DNA of 64,000 nucleotides from JADLGL01 sp963667605 (GCA_963667605.2 CAXXUZ010000003.1:1860001-1924000), one strand, 5' to 3'. Counted from the stretch's first letter, positions 8,798 through 17,536 are shown. Program-made: numbers and translations. Notes: generated from the letters alone by a model not told the origin.

Positions 8798-9598
8798 TCA
8801 GCCGGACGGGAGTTTGGTAAACAACCGGAAGAAGTTCTCTGTGGTTTGGGCGGCGATGGCATCAGCAGAGACGCCCGTGATCTCGGCCAATACGCTAGCT
8901 GTTTCAACTACATAAGAAGGCTCATTTCGCTTGCCCCGATGCGGCGCGGGGGCGAGAAAGGGCGCATCGGTCTCGACCAGCAGCCTCTCGGGCGGGATTT
9001 CCGCCGCGATCGCCTTCAAGGTGTCGGTGTTTTTGAATGTGATGATACCGGAGAACGAGACGTAAAGTCCGAGCTCGATCCCGGTCATGGCGAGATCTCG
9101 GCCCGAGGAAAAGCAATGAAGAATGGCTGGAAACGATCCCTTCTCGGTTTCCTCGATCAGGATTGCCGCGATGTCCCCATCGGCGTCGCGGGCGTGGATT
9201 ACCAACGGCAAGCCGGTTTCCCGCGCGGCGGCGATGTGGCGGCGAAAGCCGACGGTTTGGGCGTCGCGGGGACTATCGTCATAATGATAGTCGAGCCCGG
9301 CTTCGCCGATCGCTACAATTTTCGGATGCCTGGCCAGTTCGACAAGCATTTCTGTGGTCACGTCGAGTTCGTCGGCGGCGTTGTGCGGATGAGTCCCGAC
9401 CGAGCAGTAAATGTGTTGGTGGGCCTCGGCGATGCGGAGTAGCCGATCGATCTGGCTAACTCGGGTGGAGATCGTCACCATGCGACCGATGCCGGCCGCC
9501 TCGGCGCGGTTGATCACCTCTTCCCGGTCTTCGTCATAGTCGGGGAAGTCGAGATGGCAATGGCTGTCAACAAGCATTGGCGATGTTGTCCGGTCCAT
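8798..9598 (-). CDS. tatD: TatD family metal-dependent deoxyribonuclease
   Basis: A 266-residue TIM-barrel hydrolase of the TatD/YcfH family, acting on DNA 3' ends and possibly other substrates. Metal ligands are visible in DSHCHLDF, GEAGLDYHYD, VIHARDAD, HCFSSG and ETDAPFLAP, all in the expected order. The ATG shares its A with the TGA stop of metG (TGATG), a typical translational coupling, so I prefer it to the GTG one codon upstream. The gene is the fourth in the tmk-holB-metG-tatD-MBL string. Confidence 0.94.
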   Translation of the reverse strand: MDRTTSPMLVDSHCHLDFPDYDEDREEVINRAEAAGIGRMVTISTRVSQIDRLLRIAEAHQHIYCSVGTHPHNAADELDVTTEMLVELARHPKIVAIGEAGLDYHYDDSPRDAQTVGFRRHIAAARETGLPLVIHARDADGDIAAILIEETEKGSFPAILHCFSSGRDLAMTGIELGLYVSFSGIITFKNTDTLKAIAAEIPPERLLVETDAPFLAPAPHRGKRNEPSYVVETASVLAEITGVSADAIAAQTTENFFRLFTKLPSG

Positions 9599-11151
9599 CA
9601 CTCAGCCGATGGAGCCGGCCGATCCACCCGCGGAAACACCGGCTTCGGCGTCGGCAGTTCGGTGCCGGCTTTAAGGCGGCTCTCGGGCCCCAGCACCGCA
9701 AAGCTGCGCTCGTTTTCCGCCACGCCGAGAAGATCTAGCAGGCGTGCGCCCGAGCCGGGCATCACCGGCTGCACCAGGATCGACACGATCCGCACCAGTT
9801 CCGCCGTTACGAAGAGCACGGTGTTCATCCGCGCCGGATCGGTCTTCTTCAACTCCCAAGGCGCGGCGGCGGCAAAATATCGGTTGGCATCGCCGATCAC
9901 CGCCCAGATCGCCGTCAACGCTTGATGAATCTGCTGGTCGTCCATGGCGCGACGGCAGGTATCCAAAAGATCATCGGCAGTAGCTAGAAGCGCGTCGTCC
10001 ACATCGGCGAGCGCCGCAGGGGCCGGAACCCTCCCCCCGCAATTGCGTGCGATCATGGTCAGCGAACGCTGCGCCAGATTGCCGAGATCGTTGGCGAGAT
10101 CGGCATTGATTCGGTTGACGATCCCTTCGATCGAGTAACTGCCATCTTTGCCGAACGGCACCTCCCGGAGGAAGAAATAGCGGACCTGGTCGGGGCCATA
10201 AGTTTCGATCAGATCGAACGGATCGACGACATTGCCGACCGACTTGGACATCTTCTCGCCGCGGTTGAACAGGAAGCCGTGGGCGAAGACCCGCTCCGGT
10301 AGCGCCAATCCGGCCGACATCAGGAAGGCTGGCCAATAGACCGCGTGAAAACGAACGATGTCTTTGCCGATGATGTGCAAATCGGCCGGCCAATAGCGTT
10401 CGAAGGAGCCGGATTCGTCCGGAAACCCGACGCCGGTGACATAGTTCGTCAGGGCGTCGACCCAGACATACATCACATGCTTCGGGTCGTCGGGCACCGA
10501 GACGCCCCAGGATAAGGTGGTGCGCGAGATCGACAAATCGCGAAGGCCGCTCTCGACGAAGCTGACAACTTCGTTGCGGCGCTCTTCGGGACCAATGAAG
10601 CGCGGATTATCGCGATAGTGTTTGAGGAGGGTGTCTTGATAGGCGCCGAGGCGAAAGAAGTAGCTCTCCTCCTCGACCCATTCGACCGGTGTCCGCTGCG
10701 GCCCGTAGCGGATGCCGTCGGTCTGGAGTTCGGTCTCTCCTTCGGCGTAATAGGCCTCGTCGCGCACTGAGTACCAGCCGGCATAGACGTCCTTGTAGAT
10801 GTCGCCATTTGCCGCCATCCGCCGCCAGATCTCTTGGGTGGCGTGGTGGTGGCGTTCATCGCTGGTGCGGATGAAATCCTGATTGCTGCAGCCGATCGCG
10901 GTCACCATTTCCTCGAATTTGGGGACATTGCGATCAGCGAGCTGGCGCGGGGTCAGCCCTTCCCGGGTCGCGGTCTGAACCATTTTGGCGCCATGCTCAT
11001 CGGTTCCGGTTAGGAAGAAGACGTCATAGCCATCAAGACGCTTGAACCGGGCTAGGGCATCGGTCGCCATCGCCTCATATGCGTGCCCGATATGTGGCAG
11101 GCCATTGGGATACGAAATCGCGGTAGTGATGAAGAATTTGGGCGGCGTCAT
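9598..11151 (-). CDS. metG: Methionyl-tRNA synthetase
   Basis: Charges tRNA-Met and initiator tRNA. The 517-residue class I synthetase has the HIGH-type motif PHIGHAYEA at residue 21 and the KMSKS motif EKMSKSVGNV around residue 300. The connective peptide lacks the four-cysteine zinc knuckle, and there is no C-terminal tRNA-binding (Arc1p-like) extension, so this is the short MetRS form common in alphaproteobacteria. Start ATG gives MTPPKFFITTAISYPNG, the normal N-terminus. Stop overlaps the tatD start. Confidence 0.97.
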   Translation of the reverse strand: MTPPKFFITTAISYPNGLPHIGHAYEAMATDALARFKRLDGYDVFFLTGTDEHGAKMVQTATREGLTPRQLADRNVPKFEEMVTAIGCSNQDFIRTSDERHHHATQEIWRRMAANGDIYKDVYAGWYSVRDEAYYAEGETELQTDGIRYGPQRTPVEWVEEESYFFRLGAYQDTLLKHYRDNPRFIGPEERRNEVVSFVESGLRDLSISRTTLSWGVSVPDDPKHVMYVWVDALTNYVTGVGFPDESGSFERYWPADLHIIGKDIVRFHAVYWPAFLMSAGLALPERVFAHGFLFNRGEKMSKSVGNVVDPFDLIETYGPDQVRYFFLREVPFGKDGSYSIEGIVNRINADLANDLGNLAQRSLTMIARNCGGRVPAPAALADVDDALLATADDLLDTCRRAMDDQQIHQALTAIWAVIGDANRYFAAAAPWELKKTDPARMNTVLFVTAELVRIVSILVQPVMPGSGARLLDLLGVAENERSFAVLGPESRLKAGTELPTPKPVFPRVDRPAPSAE

Positions 11152-11228
11152 CGCTTGTCTTCGCCGGGTTTGATTGTACGCAACAGGAGAACGGTCGGAT
11201 CACAAAGGGTGCCTGATGGCGGTGTTCG

Positions 11229-12314
11229 TCACGTTCGGGTAGCGCGGGCGAGAGCCATGAAGACCTGCAAGACGACCTGTTTGCGGTCGAGATTCAGGAT
11301 TTCGGCCTGAAGCGAGGACTCGCGGACCTTTTCCCATACGGTCGCCCAACTGGCAAGCGAGGCCGCTTTCGTGGCGGGCGACAAATTGCCTGCCGGCTCG
11401 GTGTGTTCACGGACGCGGCGCGACAACCAGTCGCCAACTAGTTGGATGAAGTTTTCGAACTCGATGTCCTTGCCGCGGATAGCTATTGCGTCGGCAAGTT
11501 GATGCACTCCGGTGAAATCGAGCGCGGGAAGATCGCCGGTCAGATCGATGAAGCTCCGATAGATCGAGCCCTGACCACTTTGCAGGGCTTGGATCGCCCG
11601 GCGAAGACTGCCGCCCGCCAGTGCAACGGCAAGACGGAGTTCGCTGTCATCGGTTTGCGAGTGTCGTTCCTTGATCGCGGCAAATAGGTGTTCTGGAGGA
11701 AGCGGCTTCAGATCGAGCCGGCCGCAACGCGAGCGTATGGTCGGCAGAATTTGCCCCGGTCGATTTGCCACGAGTAGGAAGAGACCGCGCTTGGGCGGCT
11801 CCTCAAGCATCTTCAAAAGGGCGTTCGCGGCGTTGATATTGAGGTCGTCGGCGGTGTCGACGATGCAGATGCGCCAGCCATTCTCGCCTGCGGTGGAGCC
11901 GAAGAACCGCTGTATTCGCCGCACTTCATCGACGGTCACCGCGTTGCGATATCGCTTCGCCGTCTCGTCCCACGGACGACGAAGGACCAATAGATCGGGA
12001 TGGGCGCGGGCCACTATCAGCCGAGACACCCGTGCATCGGCGAGGACCGCGAGCGTGAGATCGTCGCTCAAATTCATGTTTGGTGGATCGGGGTTGGCGA
12101 GCACAAAGCGGGCGAAACGAAAGGCCAGGGTTGCTTTGCCGACCCCCTTGGAGCCTGTGATCAGCCAGGCATGGTGCATCCGCCCGCTGGTATAGCCCCG
12201 TCGGAGCACCGCTTCGGCTTCGGCGGCACCATACCACTCGGTTTGGGCTTCCGGTTCGGGCCAGCCCGCGAGAGCGTCAATCCGGGGGATGTCGGCGGGT
12301 TCAGCCATGACCAT
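11229..12314 (-). CDS. holB: DNA polymerase III delta-prime subunit
   Basis: Delta-prime is the stator of the clamp loader that places the sliding clamp on DNA. The 361-residue protein has an AAA+ domain with an intact P-loop (TGSKGVGKATLAFRFA near residue 50), sensor and SRC-like segments (IRSRCGRLDLKPL near residue 190), and a helical C-terminal collar domain. The start is one of two close ATGs; both overlap the tmk stop by 8-14 bases, indicating coupling. Order tmk-holB-metG is standard. Confidence 0.92.
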   Translation of the reverse strand: MVMAEPADIPRIDALAGWPEPEAQTEWYGAAEAEAVLRRGYTSGRMHHAWLITGSKGVGKATLAFRFARFVLANPDPPNMNLSDDLTLAVLADARVSRLIVARAHPDLLVLRRPWDETAKRYRNAVTVDEVRRIQRFFGSTAGENGWRICIVDTADDLNINAANALLKMLEEPPKRGLFLLVANRPGQILPTIRSRCGRLDLKPLPPEHLFAAIKERHSQTDDSELRLAVALAGGSLRRAIQALQSGQGSIYRSFIDLTGDLPALDFTGVHQLADAIAIRGKDIEFENFIQLVGDWLSRRVREHTEPAGNLSPATKAASLASWATVWEKVRESSLQAEILNLDRKQVVLQVFMALARATRT

Positions 12315-12960
12315 CGGCAGCGCCAAGCCCGAAGCGCCTTTTGACGGCCCGCAAAATTGCCTCGGCGACCTCCTTCTCCGGCCGGGAGGCGTCGATCACG
12401 ACGCAGCGCTCGGGTTCTCGTTTGGCGATCGCGAGGAAGATGTCTCGCCGCCGCCGTTGCCGGTCAACGGCGTCGCGCTCGAAGCGATCGGGTATTTCCA
12501 TCAAGTTTGCTGCGCGTGTGGCCGCGCGGATCAAGCCGATCTCCACCGGCAGATCGAGGATGATGGTGAGTTCGGGCTGCGTCCGCCCGACCGCTATCCG
12601 GTCTAGGGCGTCGATCAGCGCCGGATCAACGCCGGCGGCGCCCTGATAGGCCCGGCTTGAATCGGTGAACCGGTCGCATAGCACCCATTCACCTCGCTTC
12701 AGCGCGGGTCTAATCAAGAGGTCGACATGATCGGCTCTGGCGGCGGCGAACAGAACCGCCTCGCCGTCCGGCCCGAGCGACTGTGCGGCGCCGGAAAGAA
12801 GGAACCGCCGGATTGCCTCAGCGCTCGGCGTGCCTCCGGGCTCTCGTGTCGATGTCACCTTAATGGCGGCGGCGGAGAGTCGCTCGGCCAAACGAAGGAC
12901 CTGGGTGGTCTTGCCACCGCCCTCGCCGCCTTCAAAGGTTATCAAATGGCCGGTTTTCAC
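12301..12960 (-). CDS. tmk: Thymidylate kinase
   Basis: Converts dTMP to dTDP. The 219-residue protein has the P-loop GGEGGGKTTQ at residue 11, the DR-type motif CDRFTDSSRAYQG around residue 95, and TREPGGTPSAE at the dTMP site. The lid sequence near residue 145 (TRAANLMEIPDRFE) has arginines, as in enterobacterial-type enzymes. It opens the tmk-holB-metG-tatD-MBL operon. In most alphaproteobacteria a D-Ala-D-Ala carboxypeptidase gene precedes it; here it is preceded by a 182-base gap and then rlpA. Confidence 0.96.
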   Translation of the reverse strand: MKTGHLITFEGGEGGGKTTQVLRLAERLSAAAIKVTSTREPGGTPSAEAIRRFLLSGAAQSLGPDGEAVLFAAARADHVDLLIRPALKRGEWVLCDRFTDSSRAYQGAAGVDPALIDALDRIAVGRTQPELTIILDLPVEIGLIRAATRAANLMEIPDRFERDAVDRQRRRRDIFLAIAKREPERCVVIDASRPEKEVAEAILRAVKRRFGLGAADGHG

Positions 12961-13142
12961 CGAGTCCCCGCGCGCTGTATCCCAATCTCATTGTTGTCGA
13001 CGACGACGCTCATTGCCATCCGAAAATAGGATCCATCAATGCGTGCCGAGCACGCGGCGGCAGGTTCGTGGCGAGCCGCGGCGACCAGGCGACCGCGGGA
13101 CCAATCGTCGAGTGCCTGCCGGCACGATATGCAGGCGAGCAG

Positions 13143-14198
13143 TCAGTTGAGTGCGTAGGCCCCGATGGCTCCAGCAGCCGCGGCGGCATCTATCGCTGCT
13201 TGACGATAGCGCGCGTCGGTGGTCACTCGAACCGACCATATCGGTCCGTTTTCGCCCTCTATCTCGGTAACAGTGACCGTGCCATAGCCGGTGCACTCTA
13301 TCGCGATACGGTTGGCGTTTTCCCGCTCACCAAACACGCCGACCTGAATCACCACATGGTTGGCAAAGGCTTGACCGGCATTTCCGGCAGCCAGCAGCTC
13401 GGCGGCTTCTTGCGCTGGCGTTATCGATGGCAGCGCAGCATAGGTTCGGATGGTGGCTCCGAGGAGATCGCCCAGCGGGTCCTCATTGGCGGTCAACGCC
13501 GCCGGTTGGTACACTGCCGCTGCTGCCTGATCGCCAAATTGGCTAAACAAGCCGCGGCGCGTGCTGGTGGCGACGGTCCGACTCCCCGCGTCATAGGCAA
13601 CGGTGGCCGTGTTCTGCCTGCCGGGCGCCTGATAGGTCGCCATCAGCATTCTGGTGTCATTGCCTTCCAGGCTGGCGCGGCCGATGTAATCAACCTGGAC
13701 CCGGGCTATTCCGGCGACCGTCATGCCAAGCACCTCGGCCGCTTGTGCCGATAGGTCGATGATGCGTCCATCATGGAACGGACCGCGGTCGTTGACCCTA
13801 ACGACAATTGAGGAGCCGTTTTCGAGATTGGTGACACGGACGTAGCTCGGCAGCGGTAAGGTGGGGTGGGCCGCCGTTAGCCGGTTCATGTCGTAGGTTT
13901 CACCGTTGGCCGTCTGTCGGCCATGGAAATTGGCGCCATACCAGGAAGCAAGACCAGTTTCGGAATAGTCAGGTTCTTCTCTCGGGACGTAGAGCTGGCC
14001 GGCCACGACATAGGGGTTGCCGGTGTGTTCATAGCCGCCGCCAACCGGGATGCGGCCGCGATTGACCACCCGTTCGCTTGCCGCCACTCCGTAATCGCTG
14101 GGGCTGAATTTCGTTGCCGTCCCGCTGAATTGCGCGCAGGCGCCAAGCGTCGCTGCAGCGCCGATGATGACCGCGGCACGACCGGCGGCGCGGGTCAT
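13143..14198 (-). CDS. rlpA: RlpA-like septal ring lytic transglycosylase lipoprotein
   Basis: RlpA cleaves peptidoglycan strands that lack stem peptides, at the septum. With the chosen ATG the product is 351 residues: a lipoprotein signal peptide with lipobox LGAC (Cys at 21), a double-psi beta-barrel RlpA domain (ETGLASWYGANFHGRQTANGETYDMN to VNDRGPFHDGRIIDLSAQAA, about 80-165), a low-conservation linker, and a C-terminal SPOR domain (HVVIQVGVFGERENANRIA onwards). SPOR targets denuded septal glycan. ATG and GTG codons further upstream would lengthen the signal peptide; no site has a good Shine-Dalgarno. Confidence 0.9.
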   Translation of the reverse strand: MTRAAGRAAVIIGAAATLGACAQFSGTATKFSPSDYGVAASERVVNRGRIPVGGGYEHTGNPYVVAGQLYVPREEPDYSETGLASWYGANFHGRQTANGETYDMNRLTAAHPTLPLPSYVRVTNLENGSSIVVRVNDRGPFHDGRIIDLSAQAAEVLGMTVAGIARVQVDYIGRASLEGNDTRMLMATYQAPGRQNTATVAYDAGSRTVATSTRRGLFSQFGDQAAAAVYQPAALTANEDPLGDLLGATIRTYAALPSITPAQEAAELLAAGNAGQAFANHVVIQVGVFGERENANRIAIECTGYGTVTVTEIEGENGPIWSVRVTTDARYRQAAIDAAAAAGAIGAYALN

Positions 14199-14615
14199 CT
14201 TCGCTGAGAGCAGCCGACCGACCATCATCAGTCCATCAAACCGCAGGTGGCCGAATTGCACACATCAACCGGCCGGCAATGAGCGACCTACTACGCAACA
14301 ACATGGTCTACGCCCTGCCTCCGTCACCGGCCGATATCACCGGATCGCCGGCAATATTTCAGTATTAACCTGACGCTAGCGGCCACATTTCCATTACGCC
14401 TGTCCATCCGGACGGACATTTGCCCGCGACCGACTGACTCGATTGCGCCACGTGAATAAAACCGCACGGCCGATCTTCGGTCAAGGCCGCGCCGCCACCT
14501 TTGTCGACCGGGTCGGTCAGACCGCAGAGTGGCACCGACCGATCAAATCGACGACATGCTTGGCCAAAATTGATGAAAAAGAGTTACTTATGCGACCGAA
14601 TTGACCAAACCGTCG
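14199..14615. other. Non-coding gap upstream of rlpA
   Basis: About 400 bases between the CDF transporter stop and rlpA. I see no convincing gene in it on either strand. It should contain the rlpA promoter. It also holds a near-perfect 18-base palindrome at 14401-14418 (tgtccatccggacggaca, one mismatched pair), and an AT-richer stretch near 14560-14600. Confidence 0.5.
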
Positions 14616-15539
14616 CTAAGCATGGCCAACGGCGACGATATCGGGGCAGTTCTCGTCGACGGTCTCGATCTCCAGGGTCGAGTGCTTGATCGCAAACCGG
14701 CTGGCAATTAACGATTTTGCTGAATGTTTGATCTCGCTCGGCGACAAGCGGGCGTCGGTGGCAATGACGAGATGGGCTTCAAACGAGTTCTCATGCTCGT
14801 TGAACTGCCAGATATGGAGATGGTGGACGTCGGCAATTCCGGGAAGCCGGCACAGTTCGGCCAGAACCCTCTCGGGTGAAACATCTCGCGGCGTTGCCAA
14901 CATAAGGATGCGGATGGCAGCGCCGATTTCGGATCCGACGAGCCAGAGGATATAGCCGGCGATCGCGAGAGTGATAATAGCATCGACGATGGTCAAATTG
15001 AAGAGGATGATCAGGGTTCCAGCGACGATGACCCCGATCGAACCGAAAGCGTCGGCGAGATTGTGCAGGAAAGCGGCACGGATATTGATGCTGTGTTCGG
15101 CGAGCCGATAGGTCAGGATCGCGGTGACCGTGTCGACGGCAAGGGCAACCCCTGCGACGATGACGACAATCCAGCCATGCACGCTTTGGGGCTCGATCAG
15201 CCGCCAGATCGCCTCATAGATCAGACAGGCGCCGATCACCATCAACACGGTGTAGTTCACCAACGCGGCGACAATCTCGGCACGGCCATAGCCGAATGTC
15301 ATCGCATCATCCGCCGGCCATCGAGCGATCCGTCTGGCGACATAAGCGATGCCGAGCGCCACCGCGTCGGAGAGATTGTGGATTGCGTCGGCGATCAAGG
15401 CGAGGCTGCCGGCGGCTACCCCACCAGCGATCTGCGCGACAGTGAGCGGGAGGTTTACCGCCACGGCCCAAAATACTCGGCGATCGCCACCGCTCGCCAG
15501 GGCATGATGACGATCGTGACCGCGGCCGGAATCGGACAC
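14616..15539 (-). CDS. Cation diffusion facilitator transporter (CzcD/ZitB type)
   Basis: A 307-residue inner-membrane proton antiporter that exports divalent metals, most likely zinc. Six transmembrane segments can be seen, with the metal-site pairs in TM2 (DAIHNLSD near 51) and TM5 (HNLADAFGS near 160), followed by the cytoplasmic ferredoxin-like domain (VHHLHIWQFNEHENSFEAHLVI). The N-terminus has only a short His stretch (HDRHHA), and TM4-5 lacks the long His loop of ZnT-type exporters. Start is GTG. It stands alone on the minus strand and metal specificity cannot be fixed by reading. Confidence 0.9.
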   Translation of the reverse strand: MSDSGRGHDRHHALASGGDRRVFWAVAVNLPLTVAQIAGGVAAGSLALIADAIHNLSDAVALGIAYVARRIARWPADDAMTFGYGRAEIVAALVNYTVLMVIGACLIYEAIWRLIEPQSVHGWIVVIVAGVALAVDTVTAILTYRLAEHSINIRAAFLHNLADAFGSIGVIVAGTLIILFNLTIVDAIITLAIAGYILWLVGSEIGAAIRILMLATPRDVSPERVLAELCRLPGIADVHHLHIWQFNEHENSFEAHLVIATDARLSPSEIKHSAKSLIASRFAIKHSTLEIETVDENCPDIVAVGHA

Positions 15540-15612
15540 TTTGGCAGGCCTCCCCGGATTGTTTATCCACGCAGTCGGTTGGTGGCGTTGGTCCCTGGCG
15601 GGCTCGCGTGGC

Positions 15613-16290
15613 CTATTGCCAGGTGGTGTAGCCGATCGTCAGCACTCGCGGACTGGTCGGGCTGATCGCATTCATCCGGAATTGGCTGATCCGTCCCTGA
15701 TCGGTCCGGACGCAGACATAGGAGCCGACCGGGATGGCGGCGAGCGGTACCCGGTTAGCCGTCATCGTTTCGGCAGCGCAGCCGGCAAAACCTCGATTGG
15801 AGCGATCGCCGAGCCCGATCACCGCGCCGTTCTGGGGCACGATGTATAGCGCCGTCGCGGTTTCGGCTTGCAGCCAAAGATCGGCGCCTGCCGATTGCAC
15901 GACACCATTGTCGACATTGATCAAAAAGGTCTGCTGCCAATTGATAATCCCCGTCGAGAAGGTGATTGGTGTCGGAATGACGACGATGATCGGTAAGCAA
16001 TCGAACCCCGTCGGCAAGGTCGTGCAAACGGTGTTTAACGGCGCATAGCGTTGGATCGCGCCGGCTGGGCCATAGACGCATTGAAGTGCTGTCTGGCCGC
16101 CAATATTGATGATTTGGGTGTTCGAGAGATCGGCTACGATCGGGGTCGTCCACCAGTCGGCTGGCAGGGTGGTGACGATGGTGCGATTTGCTTGAGTGAT
16201 TGGGCAGGTGATCACCTCCGCCTTGGCCACGCTTCCGACCGCCATCAAGGCAAATCCGGCAATCGCCATGCGGGCGATATAGTGGCGCAT
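15613..16290 (-). CDS. Secreted protein of unknown function, six cysteines
   Basis: I do not recognise this 225-residue protein. It has a clear Sec signal peptide (residues 1-24, RMAIAGFALMAVGSVAKA with an AKA-type cleavage site). The mature part contains six cysteines, an even number that would allow three disulfides in the periplasm. It is rich in Thr, Ile and Asn, low in Lys, and looks all-beta. Two Trp-rich spots stand out: TTLPADWWTTPIVAD near 40 and the C-terminal TIGYTTWQ. The start ATG is supported by a good Shine-Dalgarno (ggagaag, 4 bases upstream). It lies next to the tRNA-Ser integration site, so it could be lineage-specific. Confidence 0.8.
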   Translation of the reverse strand: MRHYIARMAIAGFALMAVGSVAKAEVITCPITQANRTIVTTLPADWWTTPIVADLSNTQIINIGGQTALQCVYGPAGAIQRYAPLNTVCTTLPTGFDCLPIIVVIPTPITFSTGIINWQQTFLINVDNGVVQSAGADLWLQAETATALYIVPQNGAVIGLGDRSNRGFAGCAAETMTANRVPLAAIPVGSYVCVRTDQGRISQFRMNAISPTSPRVLTIGYTTWQ

Positions 16291-16439
16291 CTAGCTTCTC
16301 CGTCTGAAGTCGCTGCCCTGCCCGTACCAACAAGACATATCGCAATTCGCCGCCGGGCGACAGATCCGATCGGACGCGCGGCGTCCCGCGTGCCACCGCT
16401 GCCCTACGTTCGATGGCCGATTCGCGCGCGGGTGGGTGT

Positions 16440-16450
16440 TTGGCGGATGG
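16440..16450. repeat. Candidate distal att half: copy of tRNA-Ser 3' end
   Basis: ttggcggatgg here is identical to 17376-17386, which covers the CCA, discriminator and first acceptor bases of the tRNA-Ser gene. The broken integrase lies between the two copies, in the same order as attL-int-attR in tRNA-targeted elements. Eleven bases is short for a core site, and chance is possible. Confidence 0.3.
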
Positions 16451-16563
16451 CATCTGCCCCGGATTCCCATTTCAAACTGTGAGAACTGGATTGTTGGCAA
16501 CCAACATGTCTCGCTCGACGAAAATGACGGATCGAGAGGCTCCAATAGGGCTGACCCTCACAC

Positions 16564-16755
16564 CTATCTTGGAAGCAAGCCGGCCCGACAGAAATGAACG
16601 CCTTGATCATTCACCAGGATCGGATCCATCGGTGTGATCGAGCGGTCGCGGATCTCCTCTACAAGCCCTAAAGGTGGTTCGCCACAGGCGTCGGGGCCCG
16701 CATCTTCTTGCCAAACCACAAGCGCCCCCTCGCGCGCGATGCGCTCGGGCGACAC
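16564..16755 (-). pseudogene. Short frame, possible C-terminal remnant of a lost gene
   Basis: A 63-codon frame from a GTG, open for eight more codons upstream to a TGA. It reads well as protein (PERIAREGALVVWQEDAG, then GLVEEIRDRSITPMDPI and a stop). The PERIAREGALVVW stretch recalls the C-terminal soluble tail of membrane glycosyltransferase-like proteins of family 39, but this is a weak impression. There is no start region or Shine-Dalgarno I trust. The upstream part would have been replaced by the integrase fragment. Confidence 0.2.
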
Positions 16756-16804
16756 CCACGGCTCCGCTCGAAGCGGCCATCAATCATGACGCTTGGTCGC
16801 TGGT

Positions 16805-17245
16805 CTAGCTCGGTCGAGATCCGGCCACCGTGGAGAGCCACTGCGCCCTGTGCTTTGCGTTCCTGGCGTTCGGCTCGATCTGCTCGGCGTGGACTTGGAG
16901 GGCCGCCTCTTCGAAGCTGGGGGAAGTTCGCTTGTCCCGGTCGCGTTCAGCCTTGGGGTCGCCGCCAGCTCGCGCTACCTTGCGTAACTGCGCCGCCAGC
17001 TCACGTGCTTCGGCAAGCGAAACAGTGGAGACGCCGCCTAACCCGATGTCGCGTCGACGGCCTTGGGCCACGGTTCTCAACAGCCACCGGCGAGCGCCGG
17101 TATCGTCGACTTCTAGATAAAGCCCATTGCCGTCGGCGTGACGGCCTGCCTTCAGCCGCCGCACCGCCGCAGCGGTGAGTCGTTTCTCGGGGTGCCTGCC
17201 CCTTGGCTTGACTGCCTTGAATGAACCGTCCGCTATCGACTGCAC
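16805..17245 (-). pseudogene. Truncated P4-type tyrosine integrase (N-terminal part)
   Basis: Only about 146 codons of what should be a roughly 400-residue integrase. The arm-type DNA-binding domain (DUF4102) is clear: LTAAAVRRLKAGRHADGNGLYLEV, then RRWLLRTV, RRRDIGLGGVSTVSLAEARELA and KVARAGGDPKAERD. It runs into the start of the core-binding domain (PSFEEAALQVHAEQ, NAKHRAQWLSTV) and then stops. The catalytic domain with its R-H-R-Y residues is absent. The start would be a GTG inside a direct repeat; no ATG is available. It reads away from the 3' end of tRNA-Ser, the normal position for an integrase of a tRNA-inserted element. Confidence 0.82.
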
Positions 17246-17264
17246 CCCCTATTCTTCCCCCTAT
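17245..17264. repeat. Direct repeat at the integrase start
   Basis: ccccctat occurs twice, at 17245-17252 and 17257-17264, a 12-base period. On the minus strand this is ATAGGGGG-aaga-ATAGGGGG immediately before the integrase reading frame. Short G-rich direct repeats near the integrase of tRNA-inserted elements are often arm sites for integrase or excisionase; that role is inferred here. Confidence 0.45.
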
Positions 17265-17376
17265 AAAATATGGGATAGGATGAGCCGAGATGCAACACGC
17301 TGAAACCGGCACACGGACCGAAAGAGCAAAATGCTGGGGATTATGAGACGATCCGAACCGGCGTGGAACAGTGTAT

Positions 17377-17466
<90 letters not shown>

Positions 17467-17498
17467 TTTGTGCAAGAAATGCGCTGCCTAAGGAGCGG

Positions 17499-17524
17499 TT
17501 GCAAGCAGGGCGATCTGCTTGCAA
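17499..17524 (-). terminator. Strong hairpin after xdhB, possible terminator
   Basis: ttgcaagcag-ggcgat-ctgcttgcaa is a perfect 10-base stem with a 6-base loop, 12 bases beyond the xdhB stop and 32 bases before the tRNA-Ser gene on the same strand. It has no T-run, so it may be a weak terminator, an RNA-stabilising hairpin, or a processing signal. Confidence 0.4.
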
Positions 17525-17536
17525 GACCCCCGGCGC

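Larger units (their letters stand above)
16291..16804. other. Gene-poor remnant region left of the integrase fragment
   Basis: Just over 500 bases without a convincing intact gene. It holds the promoter region of the secreted-protein gene, an 11-base copy of the tRNA-Ser end at 16440, and a short minus-strand reading frame at 16564-16755 that may be a gene remnant. The region reads as decayed mobile or accessory DNA. Confidence 0.5.

Noticed and set aside
16708..17178. Plus-strand frame of 156 codons over the integrase region
   Set aside because: Antisense of the integrase fragment, whose minus-strand translation clearly matches a known domain.
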